From the NCBI RefSeq assembly GCF_036880985.1, contig NZ_JBAJNO010000009.1, forward strand, positions 3,012,501 through 3,076,500: a stretch of 64,000 nt of DNA, in the 5' to 3' direction. Shown here one piece after another: positions 27,398 through 36,606 of this stretch. The notes beneath the pieces were generated by a model. It was not told where the DNA came from. It did not search any database and worked only from the letters and a program-made list of their open reading frames with translations. The stretch is from Limibacter armeniacum (GTDB lineage Bacteria; Bacteroidota; Bacteroidia; Cytophagales; Flammeovirgaceae). The stretch's first letter is position 1. Each line of letters starts with the position of its first letter. The position numbers and the translations under genes were made by a program.

Positions 27398-29041
27398 ATG
27401 CAAAACAATTTTATGATGAAGCGAAACATATTCTTATCATTTATACTGATAGGCCTACTCAGTATTTCCATACAGGAAGCTGTAGCCCAAAAAAAAGAGC
27501 GACCGAAGAAACCCAACATTATCATGTTGATTTCGGATGATACAGGTTGGGGGGATTTGGGTATCTATGGAGGAGGTAAGGGAAGGGGAATGGCGACTCC
27601 GAACCTTGACCGCCTTGGTAATGAAGGGATGCAATTTTGGTCATTCTATGGGCAGCCCAGCTGTACGCCCGGCAGGGCAGCGATGCAGACTGGTCGAATT
27701 CCAAACCGGAGTGGGATGACTACTGTAGCATTCCAAGGACAGGGAGGTGGACTTCCTGCCGCTGAATGGACAGTGGCATCTGTCCTGAAAAAGGCAGGGT
27801 ACAAAACCTATTTTTGTGGTAAATGGCATTTGGGTGAAGATGAGTATGCTATGCCAATTGCCCATGGCTATGACAAGATGGAGCATGTGGTACTCTACCA
27901 CCTTAATGCTTATACCTATGCTTTCCCTTCTTGGAATCCGGATATGACACCAGAAATGACCGAATTTTTCAAGAAGGTAACCACAGGTGTTTTGGAAGGT
28001 GAAGCTGGTGGCAAGACAAGGGAAGTGGAGAAGGTGACGGAAGAGAATATTGCCGAGCTGGACATGAAAATGACAGACAAGGCACTCGAACGACTGGAGG
28101 AATATGCCAAAGGGAGCGAACCATTCTTTATGAGTATCAACTTTGCCAAGAACCACCAGCCCAACCTGCCGTCCAAGCAGTTTGAAGGAAAATCAGATGC
28201 CAGAACCAAGTATGCCGATGCTGTAGTGGAAATGGATTACAATGTGGGGCGTATCATGGATAAGGTACGTGAGCTGGGCATAGATGAGAACACTTTTGTG
28301 ATTTATACAGTAGATAACGGTGCATGGCAGGACGTGCATCCTGATGCGGGTTACACGCCTTTCAGGGGATCAAAAGGTAATGACAGGGAAGGTGGCAGCA
28401 GGGTGCCGGCTATCGCCTGGTGGCCAAATCAAATTGAGGCAGGCAGTGACAGCCATGAAATTGTGGGCGGTTTGGACCTGATGGCGACGTTTGCCAGTCT
28501 GGCAGGGATTGAGTTACCGAAACAGGACAGGGATGGCAAGGCGATGATTTTTGATAGCATTGATATGTCTAATGTCCTTTTCAAAGAGGGAGAGCCGTTA
28601 CGTAATAAGTGGTTCTATTTTACGGAGACAGAACTTTCGCCAGGAGCGGTAAGGTATGAGCGCTGGAAGGCAGTCTTCAATACCCGTGGAGACAATGGTG
28701 CGATGGCTGGTAGTGATATGCCTGGTCAGGAATTGGGTTGGAGAGGAGATCAGGAGTATGTCGCAACAGTGCCAGCCATCTATAATATATGGCAAGACCC
28801 TCAGGAGCGGTATGACCTGTTTATGAACAGCTTTACGGAAAAGACCTGGACATTGGTCATATTCAACAAGGCGATTCAGGATTTAATGAAAAGTTATATT
28901 GATTACCCTCCAAGAAAACTACAAAGTGAAGTGTTTACAGGGCCTTTGACGATTGAACGTTTCAGAACACTTGAAAAAATAAAAGAATATATGGACCAGA
29001 AAGGTGTGAAACTGCCTGAGCTGGAGCCAAGCAAGAAGTAA
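27398..29041 (+). CDS. Arylsulfatase (S1 family, Cys-type)
   Basis: Exported sulfate ester hydrolase of 547 residues. Start choice is open between 27398, 27413 and 27416; the signal peptide MKRNIFLSFILIGLLSIS ends near AVAQ. Metal ligands are in LISDDTGWGDLG. The formylglycine signature SCTPGRAAMQTGR has Cys as the residue to be oxidised, and CGKWHLG and VIYTVDNGAW follow as in the family. No maturase gene is present in the window. The substrate is probably a sulfated glycan, but this cannot be read from the sequence. A 12-bp hairpin terminates it. Confidence 0.93.
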   Translation: MQNNFMMKRNIFLSFILIGLLSISIQEAVAQKKERPKKPNIIMLISDDTGWGDLGIYGGGKGRGMATPNLDRLGNEGMQFWSFYGQPSCTPGRAAMQTGRIPNRSGMTTVAFQGQGGGLPAAEWTVASVLKKAGYKTYFCGKWHLGEDEYAMPIAHGYDKMEHVVLYHLNAYTYAFPSWNPDMTPEMTEFFKKVTTGVLEGEAGGKTREVEKVTEENIAELDMKMTDKALERLEEYAKGSEPFFMSINFAKNHQPNLPSKQFEGKSDARTKYADAVVEMDYNVGRIMDKVRELGIDENTFVIYTVDNGAWQDVHPDAGYTPFRGSKGNDREGGSRVPAIAWWPNQIEAGSDSHEIVGGLDLMATFASLAGIELPKQDRDGKAMIFDSIDMSNVLFKEGEPLRNKWFYFTETELSPGAVRYERWKAVFNTRGDNGAMAGSDMPGQELGWRGDQEYVATVPAIYNIWQDPQERYDLFMNSFTEKTWTLVIFNKAIQDLMKSYIDYPPRKLQSEVFTGPLTIERFRTLEKIKEYMDQKGVKLPELEPSKK

Positions 29042-29047
29042 TCTATG

Positions 29048-29096
29048 ACAGGTTATAAAGTGGTGGTGTACCGTTTTATAACCTGTTCACTTTTTT
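29048..29096 (+). terminator. Terminator after the arylsulfatase
   Basis: ACAGGTTATAAA pairs with TTTATAACCTGT, with a T-run at 29091. The T-run is also the edge of the duplicated STAS/SEC14-like segment. Confidence 0.75.
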
Positions 29097-29505
29097 ACGA
29101 CAATAGCCACTGCTTGGCTTCCTTTTGGGTGGAGAACCACTGGAACTGGATGGGTAGTTGGTTGATCAGTCGGGTGATTTTGGATTTCATGTCATCGGTG
29201 AATTGTGGTGACCTTGGAGAGTCTCCCACAACATAGGCTACTTTCTGAAGTGCTGACTCATAAAAAACGGACAGCCATGCATCGGCTGCTGTTGTCATGA
29301 TGCTGTCTGAGGAGTATTTTGGGTACTCACTAAGGTCTATAAGCCATAGGTGTGGGTTATTGCGCTGAAAGCAGATGATGGATAGGTCCCTTTCATTGTA
29401 GTGGATGGCGGATTCTGGATGTAAAGGGGGCTTTATCAGTTCTGTCACCATCAGCTGCTGCTCTTGGTAGTATTTGTGTATAAAGTAGTTTGAGAGTGCT
29501 TTCAT
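29095..29505 (-). CDS. STAS/SEC14-like small protein
   Basis: 136 residues, cytoplasmic. The core (LWLIDLSEYPKYSS, then LQKVAYVVGD, ending FQWFSTQKEAKQWLLS) follows the pattern of small Bacteroidota proteins with a STAS/SpoIIAA-like or SEC14-like fold: a hydrophobic strand with an ID/LS motif, a second strand ending VV, and a C-terminal EAxxWL helix. Function is unknown. It is one of four related loci here (25643 broken, 29820, 32521). Convergent with the sulfatase. Confidence 0.7.
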   Translation of the reverse strand: MKALSNYFIHKYYQEQQLMVTELIKPPLHPESAIHYNERDLSIICFQRNNPHLWLIDLSEYPKYSSDSIMTTAADAWLSVFYESALQKVAYVVGDSPRSPQFTDDMKSKITRLINQLPIQFQWFSTQKEAKQWLLS

Positions 29506-29598
29506 TTGTTCTGTTAGTTTGTGTATTCCGGCAAAGGGAAATGTAAGTGTGTTTTATAGTAATACAATAGACAAAAGTAATGATGGATGGTGAATAAA

Positions 29599-29627
29599 AC
29601 ACGCTACCTCCAATAGGGGTAGCGTGT
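29599..29627. terminator. Hairpin between divergent STAS/SEC14-like genes
   Basis: ACACGCTACC pairs with GGTAGCGTGT around a 9-nt loop. On the minus strand it is followed by TTTTATT, although no minus-strand gene precedes it closely. Confidence 0.5.
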
Positions 29628-29819
29628 GTTCTTTATGGTAAATGAGAGATTAGGGCATATGGCTCAAGTGTATGAGCGCATATGGATCTCTATAGGGAGA
29701 ACAAGTATTTTGGGTTGCTGGTTTTGGAAATTTTGTGTGGCTGCTTATTTTGACTAAAGCATTTATAATTAGCAGAGGCATTCTTTGTGCTAACTATCTT
29801 TTATTTAACCTAAAGTATT

Positions 29820-30305
29820 GTGACTAACCGAGACCTACCAACCCCCAATAAGGTGTATAAGGCACTGAAAAATTCATTGGGCGAGGTTTATTTTACGGGA
29901 CATACGGATGTATATAGTGGGGTTTTGTATGTAAGGTGTGTGGGGGTTGAGCTGACTTCTGATGAGCTGATCGCTGCAAGTACACTGACATTGGAGTTGT
30001 TGCGCCAGTACGAGCTTCGGTGTTTGCTGTTTGATATGAGCTGTTACATGGGAGGTTGGGAGGAGACTTATGATTGGCAAAAGCGAGTGTGGATACCGTC
30101 TGTTCATGAATTGGGGTTAAAGCGGTATGGGCTTGTTATGTCCAGTAACCTTTTTGGTCAGCTATCGGCTGAGCATTCCTTGGCTATGGAGGGGATGCAG
30201 ACTGAACAGCTGGAGAGTCGGTTGTTTTTGAGTAGGAAAGAGGCTTTGGGTTGGCTTAATGGGTGTTGTAGTGCTTGTGAAAGAATACGAGAACTTTGTT
30301 CGTAA
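29820..30305 (+). CDS. STAS/SEC14-like small protein
   Basis: 161 residues from a GTG start (an in-frame stop at 29811 rules out a longer form). The pattern LRCLLFDMSCYMGGWEETYD, then LKRYGLVMSSNLFGQLSAEH and SRLFLSRKEALGWL, matches the Bacteroidota STAS/SEC14-like family more completely than its neighbours do, including the FxQLSxEH segment. It is likely a cytoplasmic regulatory or scaffold protein. A Cys-rich C-terminal extension (NGCCSACERIRELCS) is unusual for the family. Confidence 0.72.
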   Translation: MTNRDLPTPNKVYKALKNSLGEVYFTGHTDVYSGVLYVRCVGVELTSDELIAASTLTLELLRQYELRCLLFDMSCYMGGWEETYDWQKRVWIPSVHELGLKRYGLVMSSNLFGQLSAEHSLAMEGMQTEQLESRLFLSRKEALGWLNGCCSACERIRELCS

Positions 30306-30345
30306 TACAAGTTGTGAGAGATACAGCTTATTATATGCTCTTCTA

Positions 30346-30946
30346 GTTCTATTTCCTTGATGAAAAAGAAGCAAAAAATCAAGGCTGTGTAGCTTGGGCT
30401 AAATTCTCTTTCCTTCGGCTAAAAATGCTGGAACTCGCTTCGCTCAAACAGCAGCATTTTTTACGCCTTAGTCTGTCGAATTCTTTACGCCCATGCTCCA
30501 AGGCCGGTAGTATTGGGTAGGTGTATAGGTTTGTGACTAGTGGGTGTTTCGTATTGGTTCTATTGTTCTTTTTCCTTGATGAAAAAGAACCAAAAAATCA
30601 AGGCTGTGTAGCTTGGGCTAAATTCTCTTTCCTTCGGCTAAAAATGCTGGAACTCGCTTCGCTCAAACAGCAGCATTTTCTTTACGCCTTAGTCTGTCGA
30701 ATTCTTTACGCCCATGCTCCAAGGCCGGTAGTATTGGGTAGGTGTATAGGTTTGTGACTAGTGGGTGTTTCGTATTGGTTCTATTGTTCTTTTTCCTTGA
30801 TGAAAAAGAACCAAAAAATCAAGGCTGTGTAGCTTGGGCTAAATTCTTCTTCCTTCGGCTAAAAATGCTGGAACTCGCTTCGCTCAGACAGCAGCATTTT
30901 TTACGCCTTAGTCTGTCGAATTCTTGACGCCCATGCTCCAAGGCCG
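30346..30946 (+). repeat. Tandem array of three structured ~165-bp repeats (array A)
   Basis: Copies begin at 30346, 30564 and 30786 (period about 220 bp) and each ends with CCAAGGCCG. Each copy starts with GTTCTTTTT-CCTTGATG-AAAAAGAAC-CAAAAA-ATCAAGG, which can form interleaved stems. An outer arm (GCTTGGGC with GCCCATGC) and an inner arm (AAAATGCTG with CAGCATTTT) follow. The first copy has a degenerate first stem. Short ORFs across these copies are a by-product of the repeat. Confidence 0.9.
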
Positions 30947-32520
30947 GGAATGTTGGGGGATAATATTGGTGATTGGTATGTTTTGATGGTATAGTACCTG
31001 TTGATGTTTAAGTGGAAGGGGGATAGAAGTTTTTGATCTATGGTGTATGTTAAGTGGTTGGTTTTGAGTTGTTATTGCTTGTTATTTCTTATATTGAGGG
31101 GGCTTTTACATTGTGCCGTTCAAATGTAAAAGTGATTTTAGACTGGAGTCTATCATGTGGGCCGCCCTGATATGGGGTGGCTTTTTTGTGGGGGATTCAA
31201 TAAAAAACAGTCTCTCATATATGCTATGGGAGACTGGGAACCAACTGAGTTTATTTAAATAAGTATGCTGGACTTATCACCCTATTGTAATAGGGTCTAG
31301 TATAAGTTATATACGATTTTTTGGGACGATGGTTTTTTGTCAATGGTCGTCCTGCCATAATGTAAGGACGACCATAGAGAGCTATAGGGGTTCTGAAGGA
31401 AGTGGATAAATAGGGGGCGGCTAAACTTGTGCTCTTCTTTATCTGCTATTAAAACAATTTTTTGTGGCGTAAAATTACTTTAGGTGTCAATAAAAAAGCG
31501 TCAACACAATTGGGGGTGAAGACGCTTTCTCATGAAAGGTTAACTACTTAGGGAATAATTTAAGACAATATTTTTGACATAAAAAAACATGCAGAAACTC
31601 TGCATGCTTTTCTTACTCTATATCAATCAAAATAAAATATTGGCTTATTTAAACACTTGTTTAATGGTGGGTGAAAATAGAAGCCAGGTAATGGAGCCTG
31701 ACTTCTGTATACACACATTATGGGGTAGGGGTCAAATCAAACCCTACCTACTTATAACACAAAAAATATGTAAATGTTTGATTGTGTAAGGGGTTTGTTT
31801 TCAAAGGGGTGGTGTCGTGCCTATTCTTTTGAAAGGAACTTATAGGAGGTTTTGAGGGAAGTGAGGGTGGTTATATGGTATCAATGGGAAATTGGTTATT
31901 TTAATACTGTCTTTATTCAACACTTACTGTTTTGAGTTCATCCCATTAGAGACTTGAACCTTCTGACCACCCGCTTATTGGGTGGTTTTTTCTTTTTAGT
32001 TAGGGGGGAAAGCTATTAAACAGGTAAGCCGCCCTTATGGTAGAGGGCGGCTGGGCTAACTGATAAAGTCAAGCAGGATCTATTTGACTTTATATAATAT
32101 ACAATATGTTGGGTGGATATGCTATTGGATATGGGGATAAAAAGACCTGCCACAGGGTGACAGGTTTTTAATCGGGTATCCAATTAATCATTTACTTTAA
32201 TAGGCTATTTTTATTTAAAAGGTACAATAGATTGTATCATGACATTTTATAGTTAATGACGGTGACTGAGCGAAGTCCAAAGAATTACCCCTTTGGCTAC
32301 GCTCAGGGAACATCGAGAATATTGTTAATACGATGAATGTTAATTGTGAAAAACACTAATGCGTTAGCATGGTAATGTATAATCACTTAACATTGTTGAT
32401 TCGTTTGCAGTAGCCCTCTAATTAATCTTTGCTAATATGATCACTTTTATAAAGTGTAGGCCTCCAATGGTAAAATATTGGGGGCTGTTTTTTTGTGTAT
32501 TCTCTCCTTTTTGTGAGTGG
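30947..32520. other. Non-coding region dense in unrelated stem-loops
   Basis: About 1.6 kb with no credible gene. Inverted repeats were read at 31103-31132, 31161-31186, 31208-31236, 31279-31296, 31343-31375, 31495-31528, 31588-31606, 31679-31706, 31724-31748, 31966-31990, 32027-32052, 32063-32092, 32141-32169, 32268-32310 and 32459-32494. Stems are 7-12 bp and differ in sequence. Several (31161, 31588, 31966, 32141, 32459) have a 3' T-run and look like plus-strand terminators. The one at 32268 contains the GACTGAGCGAAG motif of a common Bacteroidota palindrome. Confidence 0.6.
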
Positions 32521-32931
32521 TTAGCGTATCCAGTTTTTGGCTTGGTTGAGGTGCTCAAACCAGTGGGGGGTGAATATGGTATTGCGGCAGTAGAGGCTGC
32601 CTGCCACTATATTGCAGGCGAAGGAAAGCGCTTCGGAATTGTTTTCGACCACCAGTGCTACCTGAAGTGTGCCCGTTTGCTTGAGTATATGGTTCCAGTT
32701 GGTGAGAATGTCCTGTATTTGCTGTAACGAATAGGGTTGTATGCTGCATTGGGATAGGTCTATCACCCAGCGCTGGGGGCGGAACCGATACAGGTGGCGT
32801 CTGAGGTAAATGGCTTCCTGCTGAACGCTTCTTTTGTCGGATGTATGCAAGGGTGCTAGTCCAATGGAGGATGTCAGCGAGTTGTGGTTGTTGTAGTGGT
32901 GGTAGAAATGGTTGGTGATAATGCTTTCCAT
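32521..32931 (-). CDS. STAS/SEC14-like small protein, partner of an orphan antitoxin
   Basis: 136 residues. It aligns by eye with the 29095 protein: RWVIDLSQCSIQPYS for LWLIDLSEYPKYSS, LQVALVVENNSEA for LQKVAYVVGDSPR, and a C-terminal FEHLNQAKNWIR for FSTQKEAKQWLLS. It starts 25 bp after the Xre/MbcA-type antitoxin gene, the position normally held by a RES-domain toxin; no RES motif is present. Role unknown. Confidence 0.65.
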   Translation of the reverse strand: MESIITNHFYHHYNNHNSLTSSIGLAPLHTSDKRSVQQEAIYLRRHLYRFRPQRWVIDLSQCSIQPYSLQQIQDILTNWNHILKQTGTLQVALVVENNSEALSFACNIVAGSLYCRNTIFTPHWFEHLNQAKNWIR

Positions 32932-32956
32932 AAGTAAGTGTTAGTGGGTAAAATGG

Positions 32957-33373
32957 TTAGATGATTACTTCCTTCTGGAGCCTGTACAGGATATTGCTGA
33001 CAATTCGGCATCCTTGTGTGCCATCCAGGAGTGAGATGGGTTCTTCCTTGTTAAGTACCATCAGTGGGGTGTGTAGCCAGCGTTGAAACTCTTTCCTGTA
33101 CTTGAACAGGTGGTAGCCTGTCTCGTGAATAATGGCAATCTCGATCAGCAAGGATGAGAGGTGCTTATCCAGCCGCTGTTGTGGCTGTGTCAGTCGTATA
33201 TTGAGGTTGGGGACAATGTGGTTGATTTCTGATTGAGTAAGTGCAGTAAACTCCAGTAGTAGGGCAACTTGTTCTGTTGTAAGTCCTTTGCGTGCCAACT
33301 GAATCAGGTCATGTTCTGTTGCATGTACATTGTCAGGTACACCCAATATATAACATACTTGTTTGTATTTCAT
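32957..33373 (-). CDS. Xre/MbcA/ParS-type antitoxin (DUF2384), orphan
   Basis: 138 residues. The C-terminal half (FRKEFQRWLHTPLMVLNKEE-like region with EEPISLLDGTQGCRIVSNIL) matches the toxin-binding domain of RES/Xre toxin-antitoxin systems. The N-terminal half carries a degenerate helix-turn-helix (GLTTEQVALLLEFTALTQSE). Such proteins neutralise a RES NAD-glycohydrolase toxin and repress their own operon. The expected toxin gene is absent; the downstream gene is STAS/SEC14-like instead. It could be a surviving antitoxin that was co-opted. Confidence 0.75.
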   Translation of the reverse strand: MKYKQVCYILGVPDNVHATEHDLIQLARKGLTTEQVALLLEFTALTQSEINHIVPNLNIRLTQPQQRLDKHLSSLLIEIAIIHETGYHLFKYRKEFQRWLHTPLMVLNKEEPISLLDGTQGCRIVSNILYRLQKEVII

Positions 33374-33462
33374 GCTTTTAGCTAAGTGTGGGTTGGGTTA
33401 TGTTAGTTTTTGACCTAAATAATATAAGTAAAAATGGATATATGATGGGAGTTGGATATATG

Positions 33463-33494
33463 AAAAAGCCTTGCGGAAATATCTCCGCAAGGCT
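33463..33494 (-). terminator. Terminator-like hairpin
   Basis: AGCCTTGCGGA pairs with TCCGCAAGGCT. On the minus strand it is followed by TTTTTC. It could end transcripts arriving from the 34059-35654 gene. Confidence 0.65.
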
Positions 33495-33543
33495 GAAAAT
33501 GCTTGTCAATATTGTTAGAGGTCAGCTTTAGAACCAAGCCTAT

Positions 33544-33706
33544 AATGGTTGTACATGTTACATCAAAATGAGTTCAACTCCTATGGAGTTGTTGGGTTCT
33601 TCTAATATTTACCTGCCTCTAGATTTCCATCTGGAGCTATTATTATTGAATCCCTTTGGGATTGGTTTATCTTACTTATCAATGCTTGGGTGTATAGGTG
33701 ATGGGA
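33544..33706. repeat. REP-like palindromic repeat, copy 1
   Basis: Contains short palindromes CAACTCCTATGGAGTTG and AATCCCTTTGGGATT, and the segment TCCATCTGGAGC. The same ~165-bp block, with changes, recurs at about 36308-36471 and 41948-42112 inside the long duplication. Confidence 0.75.
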
Positions 33707-33814
33707 CGTTTTTCTTCTACGAAAGTGTTTAAGCAAGAATCGAATTGGAATAGAGGTTTTCTATTTTAACCCTTTCACATATTATGATGTACTAAATGAT
33801 GATGTTATCCTGTT

Positions 33815-34010
33815 CAACCCTTTCAGGGGTATGAGATAATGAACACTGCAAAATCCGGATTACCATCCGGAGCTAATATGGCTTGTTTCCTTCGGGAACA
33901 ATGTTTATTGTAAGAGAAATAATCCCAAAGGGATTCAATAATGGTAGCCGTAGGCAAAAGCCTACGGTATAAGTAAATTCATTTACACAACTCCAAAGGG
34001 GTTGAACCTA
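33815..34010. repeat. Degenerate cluster of REP-like palindromes
   Basis: Holds TCCGGATTACCATCCGGA, TCCCAAAGGGA, CCGTAGGCAAAAGCCTACGG and CAACTCCAAAGGGGTTG, the same style of paired short palindromes as at 33544 with different sequences and partly opposite orientation. Confidence 0.65.
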
Positions 34011-34058
34011 TAAATCATTGAAGCGTTTTAAAACTTCCGATTTCAATGATACATCTGC

Positions 34059-35654
34059 TTAAAATGTGTTTAGCCCTATCCGGAACTGTAACCTTTTAAT
34101 CACGCCTGTACCATCATCAATGTGGAGGTAGTCTTCTTCAGCCTCTTCTCCATCATCAGATTGGTACTGCCTGTAGTTTTGGAATTTAACACCAAGCATC
34201 AGTTTGCCAAGTGAAAAGTCTATCCAATAACCATTTCCGTATAGCAATAGTGTTTCAGGACCGAAGTCAAGCCTTGTTCCGAGGCTTGCACCAAAAGAAA
34301 CAGCTGCTGCATTTAGAGGAATGTTTAGACCAGCTCCCAGATCGAAACTAAGCCCATATGTATTAAAATCTACAAGCTCTTGATTTAATCCTTTTTCTAC
34401 CTCCTGATATTGTGAATAAAAGAGGGCAAAGTCGGGGTTAATCGTAAATGCCTTTCCCCAAATACCTCTTGTGGATGCACCCAATAAATATGTATTGCTA
34501 TAATTGTCTGACTCATATCCTAAATATACACTGGCTTTTGAGTCTGAAGGGTCTGGGAGGCCGTCAAAGAAAGTATTTAAGGATGTGCCTATGTGTGCAG
34601 CAGTAGCGGACTCTATTAGTTCCTTTGGCATGGGGTAGCCAAGCTTTTGGGCATTTTTATAGTACTCAGCAGCAGATTTATAATCACCCCTCTTCATAGC
34701 CATATCCCCTTTTGCCTTTAGGTTATATGCATAGTCCAGTGTAGTTGTGGGAGACGACTGTTTCTTTTTTTCTTTGGGTTTGGCAGCAGTATTTTTAGAA
34801 TCTGTTTTCGTCGACTCCTTCTTTTCAGATTTAAATGCCACTGTACTTCCGGCTGCCATATCTAGGGATGTACTTTGCTGTTTGTCCTTCTCTTCTTCCA
34901 AGAGACCGTTTAACTTATACTGCACTTCCTCCTTTAGTTCTTTAGCCAGGTCTGCAGGAGCGTGAGAAAAGGCAGGGGCAGACTTCGACCAGTTATATGA
35001 ATCTATCTTTTGGATGATACTTTCCAATTGACTGGATGTAGTAGCATTCCTGAAATCATCTTTTAACTTTTCTAAATATGAGTCGGAGCTTTCCAGCTTC
35101 TTGATGGCATCTTTTAGTTCAGAAAGCAAGCAGGCGTTGCTGCCGCTTCTACTTAGACACTCTTCTTTAAACACTTCTAAGCGATGTGAAAAATTTAGGA
35201 GGTATTTATTCGCATAGGTCTGCCACTCTGAGCATGACATTTCATGGGGAGCGGTACCTTCCTTGATCAATATCCAATCGAGAAATCCTTTTAAACCGAC
35301 TGTTATAGAACCTTCTTGGATAGGGGTTTGGCGTATATCATATGATAGGTCACCTCTTAAATACAGGTTGCCAGATGTCGCCTCCATTGGAAATGTAAAC
35401 CCATCAATATCATCTTCATCGTAATAGGAATCGTTGATCCAAACCCCTTCGATTACGACCCTGGTCACTGCCATTTTTATGCGAGGCTCACCGCCACAAA
35501 AAGCTTTAGCCTTGAAGTCTACAAACCCTACTAGTCTATCCCTACCTGGAATATCAATAGGTACATTGGTGATGTTGTGTATTTCGTCTTGTGCCTTACT
35601 CTTTATAGCCATCAAGGCTAATAGTAAGGTGAATAGTAGTTTTAGCTTTGTCAT
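34059..35654 (-). CDS. Exported TPR protein with a C-terminal barrel-like domain
   Basis: 531 residues with a signal peptide ending SKAQ. An N-terminal beta domain (about 25-130, with one Cys in KAFCGGEP) is followed by a helical region containing three cysteines (MSCSEW, EECLSR, NACLLS). A Lys/Ser/Thr-rich linker precedes two TPR-like helices (DYAYNLKAKGDMAMKRGDYK). The last ~170 residues alternate hydrophobic and polar positions and end in F, as in outer membrane barrels. No named family is recognised. It may sit in the outer membrane with a periplasmic TPR. Confidence 0.75.
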   Translation of the reverse strand: MTKLKLLFTLLLALMAIKSKAQDEIHNITNVPIDIPGRDRLVGFVDFKAKAFCGGEPRIKMAVTRVVIEGVWINDSYYDEDDIDGFTFPMEATSGNLYLRGDLSYDIRQTPIQEGSITVGLKGFLDWILIKEGTAPHEMSCSEWQTYANKYLLNFSHRLEVFKEECLSRSGSNACLLSELKDAIKKLESSDSYLEKLKDDFRNATTSSQLESIIQKIDSYNWSKSAPAFSHAPADLAKELKEEVQYKLNGLLEEEKDKQQSTSLDMAAGSTVAFKSEKKESTKTDSKNTAAKPKEKKKQSSPTTTLDYAYNLKAKGDMAMKRGDYKSAAEYYKNAQKLGYPMPKELIESATAAHIGTSLNTFFDGLPDPSDSKASVYLGYESDNYSNTYLLGASTRGIWGKAFTINPDFALFYSQYQEVEKGLNQELVDFNTYGLSFDLGAGLNIPLNAAAVSFGASLGTRLDFGPETLLLYGNGYWIDFSLGKLMLGVKFQNYRQYQSDDGEEAEEDYLHIDDGTGVIKRLQFRIGLNTF

Positions 35655-35812
35655 AGTAGTTCAATGATAATTTGTGATCTGCTTGTTTTTAATCTTTGGC
35701 TATAGGTAACCCCATGTTCTCTAATGGGGTAAATCAGTATCAGTAGCGTTACTTTTAAAAATCATATCTCCTGCAATATGGATGACTCTCTAAGTGGTTT
35801 TGTCGTTTGTGT

Positions 35813-36606
35813 GACTAACTCTTTGTTATTGGGTTTTGCAATCAGCTGTCAGTAAGGTAGTTGTATGGTTGCAAACTAAGTTTTTCTTTCTTTTGTCCAA
35901 ATTTCATTTTAAGTTTTGTACTAAAGTGTACACTTTATTTATCCACCCTCGGTGGAGATTATCACGGGGTTAATGAAGGAGTTGTGAGCTAGTTAGCTTA
36001 GCTGATAGAGGGTGAAGGTTCTGTTTTTAGTTTGAAAAGCGTGTTTTGAGTGGGAATAATTACTGGGACCACCTCTAACATTAATGTGAACTATGGGGTG
36101 ATGGGAAAAATTCTAGTGAGTTAGGAGTTTATCTTCGAATATATTGCCCTCATAGGGCTTAAAAAATGTCATCTCCTTTTCGATGGGATAATCGCGCGTG
36201 CAACAGCCATAGCTGATGTATTTACCCCCTTCGTGGTAGGTATATTTTGCTGAATAAATTATTTATCACTACGATCTTGGGTATAAGTACTGATAGACTC
36301 AGGTCTATAGTGGTTGTACATGTTACATCAAAATTGAAGTTCAACTCCTATGGAGTTGGGAACATATGACATTTATCTGCCTCCAGATTTCTGTCTGGAG
36401 CTATTATTATTGAATCCCTTTGGGATTGGTTTATTTTACTTATGAATGCTTGGGTGTATAGGTGATGGGAGTGAAGGTTTTGTTTTGAAGTTACTTCTGA
36501 TGTGATTTTAAAATCATCATTTTCAGGGATATCTATGTGGTTTGTAGTAGCTTTATTTAAGATAATCTTAAAGCTATTTGAACAAACTCTACAAATGAAA
36601 AAGCTT
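35813..36606 (+). repeat. Long direct repeat, copy 1 (promoter region of lipoprotein gene)
   Basis: Nearly identical over ~794 bp to 41453-42247 (offset 5640, then 5641 after a one-base indel in a C-run). It ends inside codon 4 of the lipoprotein that starts at 36595, so the repeat covers that gene's entire upstream region. It includes a REP-like block and the motif GGTGGAGATTATCACGG. Confidence 0.9.

Noticed and set aside
31589-31789. 66-residue ORF
   Set aside because: It runs across three unrelated stem-loops, has no recognisable domain, and the region has no coding character.
32437-32727. 96-residue plus-strand ORF
   Set aside because: It is antisense to the STAS/SEC14-like gene and begins inside a terminator-like hairpin.
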